Below, in pieces: positions 1 to 6,323 of a stretch of DNA of 13,923 nt; position 1 is the stretch's first letter; every line of letters starts with the position of its first letter. Both the position numbers and the translations under genes were made by a program. The notes beneath the pieces were generated by a model. That model worked only from the letters and a program-made list of their open reading frames with translations, had not been told where the DNA came from and ran no database searches. Origin of the DNA: an uncultured Collinsella sp. (GTDB lineage Bacteria; Actinomycetota; Coriobacteriia; Coriobacteriales; Coriobacteriaceae); assembly GCA_902495155.1 (NCBI GenBank), contig CABUWD010000053.1, forward strand, positions 1 through 13,923. The letters are read 5' to 3'.

Positions 1-11
1 CAGATTGAGAC
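1..11. repeat. 57-bp palindromic repeat, copy A (right arm only, cut by window edge)
   Basis: The first 11 bases, CAGATTGAGAC, match the end of the right arm of the 57-bp repeat seen at 9673-9969. They are followed by GAAC, as in copy D. The start of the next copy lies 25 bases later, close to the 24 bases found in the tandem array, so two copies probably sit in tandem here as well. Confidence 0.6.
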
Positions 12-35
12 GAACAGGATTGCTCTTTCCGAAGA

Positions 36-92
36 ATCTAAATCTGTAACACGTAGCCCGCTTTTGACCGTCTACCTGTTACAAATCGAGAC
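36..92. repeat. 57-bp palindromic repeat, copy B
   Basis: The left arm ATCTAAATCTGTAACA (36-51) and right arm TGTTACAAATCGAGAC (77-92) enclose a 25-nt core, and ACAAACG-type flank follows. The inner ATCTGTAACA stem pairs with one mismatch. Inside the core GTAG and CTAC can also pair. It lies 14 bp beyond the stop codon of the minus-strand repressor gene, in the position of a 3' element. Its left arm is the 'TAAA' variant and its right arm the 'GAGAC' variant. Confidence 0.85.
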
Positions 93-106
93 AAACGGAG
101 TAGGAC

Positions 107-1144
107 CTAACCCCGTATGTCCCTAACAGTCGAGCGTTCGACCAGCGTACTCGGCACATGAATCGCCTCGATAGACGAGCTCTCTCCAATCGCCGCCTCA
201 AACGCAAGCTTACCGACACCGCGCAAATCAAATCGCAGCGTCGTCAGTCGATTGTGAGGAACAAGTCCCTCGAGTGCGTCGTCGATACCAACCACGCTCA
301 CGTCGTCGGGCACGGACAGGCCCGCGTTCTCGAGCGCGGCGATAACGCCCAGCGCCATCTGGTCATTTGCCGCAAGCACGGCAGTCGGCGCCTGCGACCC
401 GCCGGCAAGCACCTCGGCCGCAATCCGCTCGCCCATGGCGTACCCACTGTCCGCACTCCAATCGCCACGCAGCATCGGAGCGGCATCGACATGAGCACGA
501 CCCAGCGTATCGCGCCAACCGGCCTCACGAAAACGCGAGGAAATCGAGTTTTCCGGACCCGCCACAAACCGCATATTCGAGTGACCATGTTCCAGCAGAT
601 AATTGGTCAACAGCTCGCACGAACCATACTGGTCGGAGTCGATCGTCGTGCAGCGCGGATGCGCATACATGGACAGGATGACCGTTCGCACTCCCGGCTG
701 GGGAACAAACTCCTCAAAATCGGGAGCCATGCGGTTCATGTTGAGAATCATGCCGTCGACGGGTCGCTCGACCATGCGGCGCGAGGCATCGGCAAGTGTA
801 TAGGGCTTGTCGCCGCCCATCTCGATCATAGTGACGGCAAAATCGTGCTCGCGCGCCGCTTGCATGATACCCTCGAGCGTCGCCAGGTTACCGACACGTG
901 TGATGTTGTACATGCACAGGCCAATAGAACGATACGACCCGCCGCGCAACGCCGCTCCAGCAAAATTGGGACGAAAGCCCAGCTCTTCCATGGCGGCCAG
1001 CACACGCTTGCGCGTCTTTTCCGTCACGTTGGGCATACCGTTGACCACGCGAGACACAGTCTGGCGGCTCACGCCAGCGAGCGCCGCAACCTCTGCCGCG
1101 CTCGCCGAATGACCATTCCTTGTCTGCTGAGCCATGCCTTCCAC
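107..1144 (-). CDS. LacI-family transcriptional repressor of module 1
   Basis: This is a LacI/GalR-type repressor, likely controlling the divergent lacG-lacE pair and itself. An N-terminal helix-turn-helix (about residues 16-37, containing VSRQTVSRVVNG) and a hinge ending at NFAGAALRGG precede a periplasmic-binding-protein-like effector domain. That domain has the usual VLAANDQMALGV and VVGIDD segments and ends in LVERSTVRDIRG. I prefer a GTG start at 1144 (345 aa): a partial Shine-Dalgarno AGCAGG lies 5 nt upstream, and the second repressor has the same GTG-N6-ATG arrangement. The alternatives are ATG at 1135 (poor spacing) and ATG at 1192, which has no ribosome site. The hinge carries Ala where family members usually have Arg (AR.L). 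An operator-like site lies just downstream of its own -10 box, suggesting autoregulation. The effector is unknown and presumably a (phospho)sugar. An overlapping 351-codon plus-strand frame is a shadow. Confidence 0.9.
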   Translation of the reverse strand: MEGMAQQTRNGHSASAAEVAALAGVSRQTVSRVVNGMPNVTEKTRKRVLAAMEELGFRPNFAGAALRGGSYRSIGLCMYNITRVGNLATLEGIMQAAREHDFAVTMIEMGGDKPYTLADASRRMVERPVDGMILNMNRMAPDFEEFVPQPGVRTVILSMYAHPRCTTIDSDQYGSCELLTNYLLEHGHSNMRFVAGPENSISSRFREAGWRDTLGRAHVDAAPMLRGDWSADSGYAMGERIAAEVLAGGSQAPTAVLAANDQMALGVIAALENAGLSVPDDVSVVGIDDALEGLVPHNRLTTLRFDLRGVGKLAFEAAIGESSSIEAIHVPSTLVERSTVRDIRG

Positions 1145-1196
1145 GCTAACCTGCTTCCCAACTATTCCCCGCGCCCATGGCGCATCGTACATACAT

Positions 1197-1210
1197 CGAT
1201 AACGTGCTCA
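1197..1210. promoter_or_regulatory. LacI-type operator O3 near the repressor start
   Basis: CGATAACGTGCTCA contains the strong half-site GTGCTCA and a central CG, like the two sites at 1329 and 1351. It lies just downstream of the -10 box of the minus-strand repressor promoter, in a position to block that promoter. Its CG centre is 132 bp from the nearest upstream-pair site, so looping is possible. Operator identity is inferred from repetition and position. Confidence 0.55.
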
Positions 1211-1222
1211 TGATACCCGAGC

Positions 1223-1252
1223 CATATACCACAACATGAAAACTTCTGTCAA
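1223..1252 (-). promoter_or_regulatory. Promoter of the module 1 repressor gene
   Basis: Read on the minus strand, a perfect -35 TTGACA (1252-1247), an 18-nt spacer and a -10 TATATG (1228-1223) point towards the repressor. The operator-like site at 1197-1210 falls about +5 to +20 of the predicted transcript. Confidence 0.6.
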
Positions 1253-1256
1253 TCAA

Positions 1257-1281
1257 AACCGCTTACCGAACAAATACAACC
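1257..1281. promoter_or_regulatory. Shared 25-bp motif, module 1 copy
   Basis: The core TTACCGAACAA (1263-1273), within a 25-bp stretch, matches 20 of 25 positions at 6121-6145. Both copies sit directly upstream of the putative -35 region of a LacI-family gene, in the same orientation. The element contains a direct repeat, ACCG-N3-ACCG, and no good palindrome. It may bind an activator or global regulator shared by both modules; no known site is recognised. Confidence 0.45.
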
Positions 1282-1328
1282 GTTCGCGGCTGTTTGAAGT
1301 TGTTTTGTTTCTATACATCCCAGCCGGA

Positions 1329-1364
1329 TGTTAACGTGCTCATTGTCAAATGTTCACGTGCTCA
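1329..1364. promoter_or_regulatory. Tandem LacI-type operators O1 and O2 upstream of lacG
   Basis: TGTTAACGTGCTCA (1329-1342) and TGTTCACGTGCTCA (1351-1364) are repeated at a 22-bp distance, about two helical turns. Each has the TG...CG...CA form typical of LacI-family operators. The right half (GTGCTCA) is invariant in all three sites of this region, giving an ideal TGAGCACGTGCTCA. The sites lie between the divergent genes, 122-157 bp before lacG. I could not settle on a -35/-10 pair for lacG here. Confidence 0.7.
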
Positions 1365-1485
1365 TTTTGGTTCTAATCATTTTAAGATAGTGTTTATCGG
1401 GCTTTTTCACCGCTGAACGCTAACCAGGGAGCCTCCTGAGCGCAAACGCACAATATCGAACAGCGAGACGAGAGGGTGTATGCAT

Positions 1486-2928
1486 ATGTCTTTGCTAAAC
1501 CGCGTACAGCAGCTGCCGAAGGGCTTTGTTTGGGGCGCCGCAACCGCCGCGTACCAAACGGAAGGTTCCACGAAGGTGGCAGGCAAGGGTAAGACCATGT
1601 GGGACGATTACCTTGTCGCCCAGGGTCGCTTTTTGCCCGACCCGGCCAGTGATTTCTACAACCGCTACGAGGAGGATATCCGCCTTTCTGCCGAGCATGG
1701 ACTCAACGCCATTCGTGTGTCCATCGCCTGGACCCGCATCTTCCCCAACGGCGACGATGCCGAACCCCTCGCCGAGGGCGTTAAGCACTACCACGAGCTG
1801 TTCGCCTGCTGCAAAAAGTATGGCGTCGAGCCCTATGTGTCCCTGCATCACTTTGACTCCCCCGCCGCCCTGTTCAACCAGGGCGACTGGCTCAACCGCA
1901 AGACCGTCGACGCCTATGTGCGCTATGCCGAGTTCTGCTTCCGCGAGTTCCGCGAGGTCAAGAATTGGTTCACCATCAACGAGCTCATCAGCCTCTCGCA
2001 CTCCCAATACATCCAAGGCAACTTCCCGCCCAACCATCACTTTGATGTGACGAGCGGCATCCAGAGCCAGCACAACGAGCTCGTTGCCCACGCCCGCGCC
2101 GTCAACCTGTATAAGGATCTTGACGAGACCGAGCACCTGGGCGGACGCATTGGCATGGTCAACGTCCTGACGCCGGCATATCCTGCCACAGACTCGCCCG
2201 CCGACCAGCACGCCGCCGACCTGTACAACGCCTTCTACACCGACTTCATCATGGACGGCGCCTTCCTGGGTCACTACTCCGCGCGCACCCTCTCACTCAT
2301 CAACGAGATTCTGCGTGCCAACAACGCCACGCTTACGGTTGAGGACAGCGACATGGAGGAGCTCGCCAAGGCGGCGCCCCGCAACGATATGTTCGGCCTC
2401 AACTACTATCAGTCGGCGTTTATCGCCGCCTACGATGGCGAGTCCACCAACAGCTTTAACGGCACCGGAGACAAGGGCACCTCGTGCTTTAAGTTTAAGG
2501 GCGTCGGGCAGCAGGTCGATATGCCGGGTATCCCCACCACCGACTGGGATTGGCTCATCTACCCGCAAGGCCTCTACGACACGCTCAAGCACATCAGCGC
2601 CACCTATCCCAACCTCCCCGTCATCTATATCACCGAAAACGGCCTGGGCCACAAGGACCCCGAGCCCGACGCAAACGGCATCGTCGCCGATCCCGAGCGC
2701 ATCGACTTTGTCGACCAGCACATGGAGAAGGTGCTCCGGGCGCGCGCCGAGGGCGTCGACGTCCAGGGCTACTTTATCTGGAGCCTGCAGGACCAGTTCT
2801 CGTGGGCCAACGGCTATAACAAGCGCTACGGCCTGTTCTACATCGACTTCGACACGCAAAAACGCTACATCAAGCAGTCGGCACTCTGGTACAAGGAGCT
2901 CGCCGACACTATGGCGGACGCGCAGTAG
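1486..2928 (+). CDS. lacG: 6-phospho-beta-galactosidase (GH1), module 1
   Basis: This cytoplasmic GH1 hydrolase cleaves the phosphorylated beta-galactoside delivered by the PTS. At 480 aa it is close to the usual LacG length. The acid/base is Glu166 (WFTINEL) and the nucleophile Glu384 (YITENGLG). Near the C-terminus FSWANGYNKRYG supplies Ser439, Trp440, Lys446 and Tyr448. These match the phosphate- and galactose-discriminating positions 428/429/435/437 of Lactococcus LacG with a constant offset of 11. Phospho-beta-glucosidases of the family usually lack that Trp, which favours a 6-phosphogalactoside substrate. I choose the ATG at 1486 because AGAGGG ends 9 nt before it; the ATG at 1480 is only 3 nt from that site. 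It is followed after 176 bp by the permease, with a hairpin in the gap. It is clearly paralogous to 8158-9579 but has TINEL instead of TFNEI at the acid/base. Confidence 0.88.
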   Translation: MSLLNRVQQLPKGFVWGAATAAYQTEGSTKVAGKGKTMWDDYLVAQGRFLPDPASDFYNRYEEDIRLSAEHGLNAIRVSIAWTRIFPNGDDAEPLAEGVKHYHELFACCKKYGVEPYVSLHHFDSPAALFNQGDWLNRKTVDAYVRYAEFCFREFREVKNWFTINELISLSHSQYIQGNFPPNHHFDVTSGIQSQHNELVAHARAVNLYKDLDETEHLGGRIGMVNVLTPAYPATDSPADQHAADLYNAFYTDFIMDGAFLGHYSARTLSLINEILRANNATLTVEDSDMEELAKAAPRNDMFGLNYYQSAFIAAYDGESTNSFNGTGDKGTSCFKFKGVGQQVDMPGIPTTDWDWLIYPQGLYDTLKHISATYPNLPVIYITENGLGHKDPEPDANGIVADPERIDFVDQHMEKVLRARAEGVDVQGYFIWSLQDQFSWANGYNKRYGLFYIDFDTQKRYIKQSALWYKELADTMADAQ

Positions 2929-2949
2929 CGCATCGCCTCGCTTTCCCCC

Positions 2950-2996
2950 GAGAGGGGAGCGGCCCTATGCGATACAAACCCAGCCGCTCCCCTCTC
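2950..2996 (+). other. Intercistronic hairpin between lacG and lacE
   Basis: GAGAGGGGAGCGGC (2950-2963) pairs perfectly over 14 bp with GCCGCTCCCCTCTC (2983-2996) around a 19-nt loop. No T-tract follows, so it does not look like a standard terminator. It could protect the upstream lacG message from 3' decay or give partial termination. The rest of the 176-bp gap shows no convincing promoter. The permease has a good AAAGAGGAG ribosome site 8 nt before its ATG. Confidence 0.7.
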
Positions 2997-3104
2997 TCCC
3001 CCTGGGACCGACCCCGCCTGCACCCGGGCTTTTAGCAAGCGGGAGACCATATAGGTTTTCAACGTCCATGCCATTAAGATTTCATGCAAAGAGGAGCGTG
3101 AACT

Positions 3105-4865
3105 ATGGAATCGATCGTTAAGTTCTTGGAGAAAGGTCAGCCGTACTTCGACAAGGTCTCTAAGAACATCTACCTTCAGGCCATTAAAGACGGCTTTTTG
3201 GCAGCAATGCCCATCATCCTGTCTTCTTCTGTCTTCCTGCTTATTTCGACCCTGCCGGGCGTTGTCGCCACGGTCGGCGGCTTTACGCTGCCCGACTGGT
3301 GGAACGTCGACGTCGTGAACTTCTGCAACAAGGTTTACAACTTCACGATGGGCGTCGTGGGCATCATGGTCGCCGGCACCACCGCAAGCGCGCTGACCGG
3401 CTCCAAGAACCGCCGCATGCCTGCCGGCAAGGCCATCAACGCCACGAGCACCATGGTCGCCGCCATGTGCGCTATGCTCATCTTGGCCGTTACCCAGACG
3501 AGTGCCAAGATCGACGGCGCCGATGTCTCGGTGTTCTTTACCGACAACATGGGCACCAAGGGCCTACTGAGCTCCTTTGTCGCCGCATTTGCCACGGTCA
3601 ACATCTATGCCTTCTGCATTAAGCGAGACATCACCATCAAGCTGCCCAAAGAAGTCCCCGGCGCCATCGCCCAGAACTTCCGCGACATCTTCGCCTTCAG
3701 CTTCTCCATCCTGTTTGTCGCCGTCATCGACGTTATCTGCCGCACCTGCTTGGCCGTCCCGTTTGCCAACGTCATCTCCACGCTGGTGAGCCCGCTGTTC
3801 GCCGCTGCCGATTCCTACGCCGGCCTCGCCCTCATCTGGTTCATGATCCCGCTGTTCTGGTTCATGGGCATCCACGGCCCCTCGGTCGTTAAGCCTGCCC
3901 TCAACGCCGCGCTGTTTGGCAACATCACCACCAACCTCGCCACGCTGCAGGCCGGCGGTCACCCCGCCCTCGCCCTGACCGAGAACTTCGGTAACTACAT
4001 CGGCGAACTCGGCGGCACCGGCGCCACGTTCATTGTCCCGATCATCTTCCTGCTCTTTATGCGCTCCAAGCAGCTCAAGGCCGTCGGCAAAGCCTCTGTC
4101 GTACCCGTGATGTTCGCCGTCAACGAACCGCTGCTGTTCGCCGCGCCCATCATCCTCAACCCGTACTTCCTGATCCCGTTCCTGTTTGCCCCCGTGGCCA
4201 ACGTCCTCATTGGTAAGTTCTTCATCGACTTTTTGGGCATGAACGGCTTTATCTATGCCATGCCGTGGGCACTCCCCGGACCGATCGGCACCTTCATCGA
4301 CACCAACTTCCAGCCGATCTCTCTGGTCCTGGTTGTCGTCCTGCTGGTCGTTGACTTCTTAATCTACTACCCGTTCTGCAAGGCCTACGACAACGTCCTG
4401 TGCAAGCAGGAGGCCGAGACCCTGGCCGAAGAAGAGGCCGAGGAGACCAAGGCCGTCAAGACCGCTGCCGCCCCCGCCGTTGAGGCTCCTGTTGTCGAGA
4501 CCGCTTCTGCCACTGAGGCCTCCGCAGCTCCGTCCGCCCTTAAGGGCAAGGATCTGAGGGTTCTGGTTCTGTGCGCTGGCGCCGGCACCTCTGCACTGCT
4601 CGCCAACGCGCTTAAGGAAGGCGCCGACGAGCTGGGCATCGACATTACCGCCAACGCCGGTGCCTACGGCAGCCACTACGCCATCATGGACCAGTACAAC
4701 GTCATCGTCCTGGCTCCGCAGGTTCGCACCTATTACAACGAGATGAAGGCCGACACCGACCGCCTGGGCATCACGCTGCTGTCGCCCAAGGGCAAACAGT
4801 ACATCGACCTCACTAAGGACCCCAAGGGTGCCGTCACCTGGATCGAGGAAAACCTCGAGGCATAA
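3105..4865 (+). CDS. lacE: Lactose-type PTS permease EIICB, module 1
   Basis: This membrane permease of the lactose/cellobiose (Lac) PTS family imports and phosphorylates a beta-galactoside. At 586 aa it resembles LacE throughout, beginning with KVSKNIYLQAIKDGFL. The multi-spanning IIC part covers about residues 25-430. It includes His257 (GIHGPS) and Glu341 (AVNEP), which I align with the substrate-site His and Glu described for the ChbC cellobiose IIC. An Ala/Glu/Pro-rich linker (about 435-485) leads to the cytoplasmic IIB domain. Its phosphorylated cysteine is Cys490 in VLVLCAGAGTSALLANAL, and APQVRTYYNEMKADTDRLGI follows. The ATG has AAAGAGGAG 8 nt upstream. No EIIA domain is fused and no EIIA gene is nearby, so EIIA must come from elsewhere. 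Lactose is the likeliest substrate given the lacG neighbour, but another beta-galactoside or cellobiose is possible. Confidence 0.9.
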   Translation: MESIVKFLEKGQPYFDKVSKNIYLQAIKDGFLAAMPIILSSSVFLLISTLPGVVATVGGFTLPDWWNVDVVNFCNKVYNFTMGVVGIMVAGTTASALTGSKNRRMPAGKAINATSTMVAAMCAMLILAVTQTSAKIDGADVSVFFTDNMGTKGLLSSFVAAFATVNIYAFCIKRDITIKLPKEVPGAIAQNFRDIFAFSFSILFVAVIDVICRTCLAVPFANVISTLVSPLFAAADSYAGLALIWFMIPLFWFMGIHGPSVVKPALNAALFGNITTNLATLQAGGHPALALTENFGNYIGELGGTGATFIVPIIFLLFMRSKQLKAVGKASVVPVMFAVNEPLLFAAPIILNPYFLIPFLFAPVANVLIGKFFIDFLGMNGFIYAMPWALPGPIGTFIDTNFQPISLVLVVVLLVVDFLIYYPFCKAYDNVLCKQEAETLAEEEAEETKAVKTAAAPAVEAPVVETASATEASAAPSALKGKDLRVLVLCAGAGTSALLANALKEGADELGIDITANAGAYGSHYAIMDQYNVIVLAPQVRTYYNEMKADTDRLGITLLSPKGKQYIDLTKDPKGAVTWIEENLEA

Positions 4866-4896
4866 GACGCTGACGCCACCTGCCGCTCGCAGAAAA

Positions 4897-4940
4897 AAAA
4901 TGGCCCGTGCATCGATGCGTGATGCGCGGGCCATTTTGTT
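4897..4940 (+). terminator. Intrinsic terminator after lacE, probably bidirectional
   Basis: Arms 4897-4913 and 4921-4937 pair at 16 of 17 positions plus one G-U, around a 7-nt loop. The stem begins AAAATGGCCCG and ends CGGGCCATTTT, followed by GTTT. The A8 run on the left gives a T-tract on the other strand, so it can also end minus-strand transcription from the second repressor. Confidence 0.9.
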
Positions 4941-4964
4941 TAGACCGCACCCGTCCTCCTGTTC

Positions 4965-5021
4965 ATCTCAATCTGTAACATCTAGCCGAGTTTTCGGGTC
5001 CCACCTGTTACAGATTTAGAC
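4965..5021. repeat. 57-bp palindromic repeat, copy C
   Basis: Left arm ATCTCAATCTGTAACA (4965-4980) and right arm TGTTACAGATTTAGAC (5006-5021) enclose a core holding CCGA and TCGG, which can pair as an inner hairpin. It is a solitary copy between two convergent genes, 17 bp from the repressor stop codon. It is the only copy with the 'TTTAGAC' variant on the right-hand arm. Confidence 0.85.
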
Positions 5022-5038
5022 GAGCAGGCCGAGCACGT

Positions 5039-6049
5039 CTACGCCCGCAGATCCCGCACGCTCGCGCGCTCGACCAACACACCCGAGACGAGCGTACGGC
5101 TTCTGGAGCTCGGGGCTTCCAGACCTGCGACGACCTCGTTAAGCGCACGGATGCCCAGCTCGCGGTGGCGAAACTTCACCGACGTCAGAATCGAGTTGGG
5201 AATCGTCTTGTAGAGCTCATCGTCGAAACCGATCACGGACACGTCGTCGGGCACATTGAGCCCTTTGTCACGTAGAGCCATCATCACGCCGTTTGCCATG
5301 CAGTCGTTAGCAGCGAGGACCGCCGTGCAATCGGGTTTATCGGCAAGCACAAGGCCCGCGGCGTAGCCACTATCCGCATTCCAATCGCCTTGCAGAGGTT
5401 CAGGCGGCTCAATGCCACGTGCCTCGAGTGCCGCTCGCCAACCTTTCATACGGCACTGGCTCGACAGCGACTCTTTCTTACCAGAGATGAAGTACACGTT
5501 CTTGTGCCCGTGGTTCAAGAAGTACTCGCACGCCATGCGCGCGCCGCCCTCTTGGTCGTCACTGACGGTGGAGCAGGTAGGATGTTCCATCGGTGTGATA
5601 ATCACCGTCTTGAGGTCTTTCGGCGCCTCAAAGGTATCAAAGTCATCGACCATCTGGCGCAGGTTGAAAATCATGCCGTCGACGGGAAGCTGCGACATCC
5701 TACGTGCCGCTTCGGCAAGGGTCATCTTCTCCCCCGCCCGCTTCTTAATCATCGTAAGAGCAAAGCCTCGCTCTTCGGCGGCATCGGCGATACCGTCGAT
5801 CATGTCCACGGCACCGCCCGACAAGTGGAACAGCACGACGCCGATGCACCCGTAACGGCCCAACTTGAGCGAACGCGCGGCAAAGTTGGCTCGAAACCCG
5901 AGCGCCTCCATGGCCGCATGGACCTTATCGCGTGTCGACTCTCGCACGCTATCGGGCTCGTTAATCACGCGCGAAACCGTCTTGAGAGAAACACCAGCGG
6001 CAATCGCCACATCATTCATTGAGACATTTTTCTTGCCCATCGTTGCCAC
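5039..6049 (-). CDS. LacI-family transcriptional repressor of module 2
   Basis: This 336-aa repressor probably controls the divergent lacE-lacG pair. The helix-turn-helix (about residues 10-31, containing VSLKTVSRVIN) and the hinge NFAARSLKLG precede the sugar-binding core. That core has VLAANDCMANGV and VIGFDDE segments and the ending LVERASVRDLRA. The GTG at 6049 is the better start: GGAG lies 5 nt upstream, while the ATG at 6040 would be 14 nt away. The protein is a clear paralogue of the module 1 repressor, most similar in the effector domain. Its recognition-helix residues are Leu-Lys in place of Arg-Gln, which fits the different operator sequence seen in its promoter region. The inducer is not known. 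Confidence 0.92.
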   Translation of the reverse strand: MATMGKKNVSMNDVAIAAGVSLKTVSRVINEPDSVRESTRDKVHAAMEALGFRANFAARSLKLGRYGCIGVVLFHLSGGAVDMIDGIADAAEERGFALTMIKKRAGEKMTLAEAARRMSQLPVDGMIFNLRQMVDDFDTFEAPKDLKTVIITPMEHPTCSTVSDDQEGGARMACEYFLNHGHKNVYFISGKKESLSSQCRMKGWRAALEARGIEPPEPLQGDWNADSGYAAGLVLADKPDCTAVLAANDCMANGVMMALRDKGLNVPDDVSVIGFDDELYKTIPNSILTSVKFRHRELGIRALNEVVAGLEAPSSRSRTLVSGVLVERASVRDLRA

Positions 6050-6120
6050 TGCTTCTCCAGTCGGTTTTACATCGCTTGTTTTTGCGTTCTAGCATACACT
6101 ACCTGCCTGACTGATAAATC

Positions 6121-6145
6121 AACCGTTTACCGAACAATATCGACC
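6121..6145. promoter_or_regulatory. Shared 25-bp motif, module 2 copy
   Basis: This stretch has the core TTACCGAACAA (6127-6137) and matches the element at 1257-1281 at 20 of 25 positions. It lies between the two divergent genes, next to a TTGATT that could serve as the -35 of the repressor (minus strand, 6122-6117). Function unknown. Confidence 0.45.
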
Positions 6146-6180
6146 ACTCACCCGTATATCCTTGTTGCTCTTCCAAAAAT

Positions 6181-6222
6181 GTCTTACGTTGTCATTAACG
6201 AAATGACAACGTTGTCATTTCG
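6181..6222. promoter_or_regulatory. LacI-type operator pair with a perfect 24-bp palindrome
   Basis: A perfect palindrome spans 6199-6222, centred on a CG at 6210/6211, with core TGACAACGTTGTCA. A second, one-sided site (ACGTTGTCATT, centred at 6187/6188) lies 23 bp upstream. Its right half also forms a 10-bp inverted repeat with the left half of the palindrome. A possible promoter, TTGTTG (6162-6167), 17 nt, TACGTT (6185-6190), would be overlapped by the sites. The arrangement mirrors the tandem operators of module 1. Binding by the adjacent repressor is inferred. Confidence 0.75.
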
Positions 6223-6323
6223 CAATGCCTTCCTTAAGCAGGAAGGTTTCCGGGCAGTCCTGACCATCCATCGACGACCAGTTCCATCCACATGCATCGC
6301 GCATCAAGTAGCAAAGGAGCTCT

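Noticed and set aside
158..1213. 351-codon plus-strand open frame opposite the first repressor
   Set aside because: The minus strand encodes a full LacI-family protein with HTH and effector motifs. The plus frame is rich in Arg/His, lacks a ribosome site and matches no family; it is a high-GC antisense shadow.
1389..1485. Riboswitch or BglG-type antiterminator in the lacG leader
   Set aside because: I found only a weak CAGG/CCTG stem and no terminator or antiterminator pair. The operators explain regulation better.
2950..2996. Intrinsic terminator inside the lacG-lacE operon
   Set aside because: The stem is strong but C-rich sequence follows instead of a T-tract, so I list it as an intercistronic hairpin.
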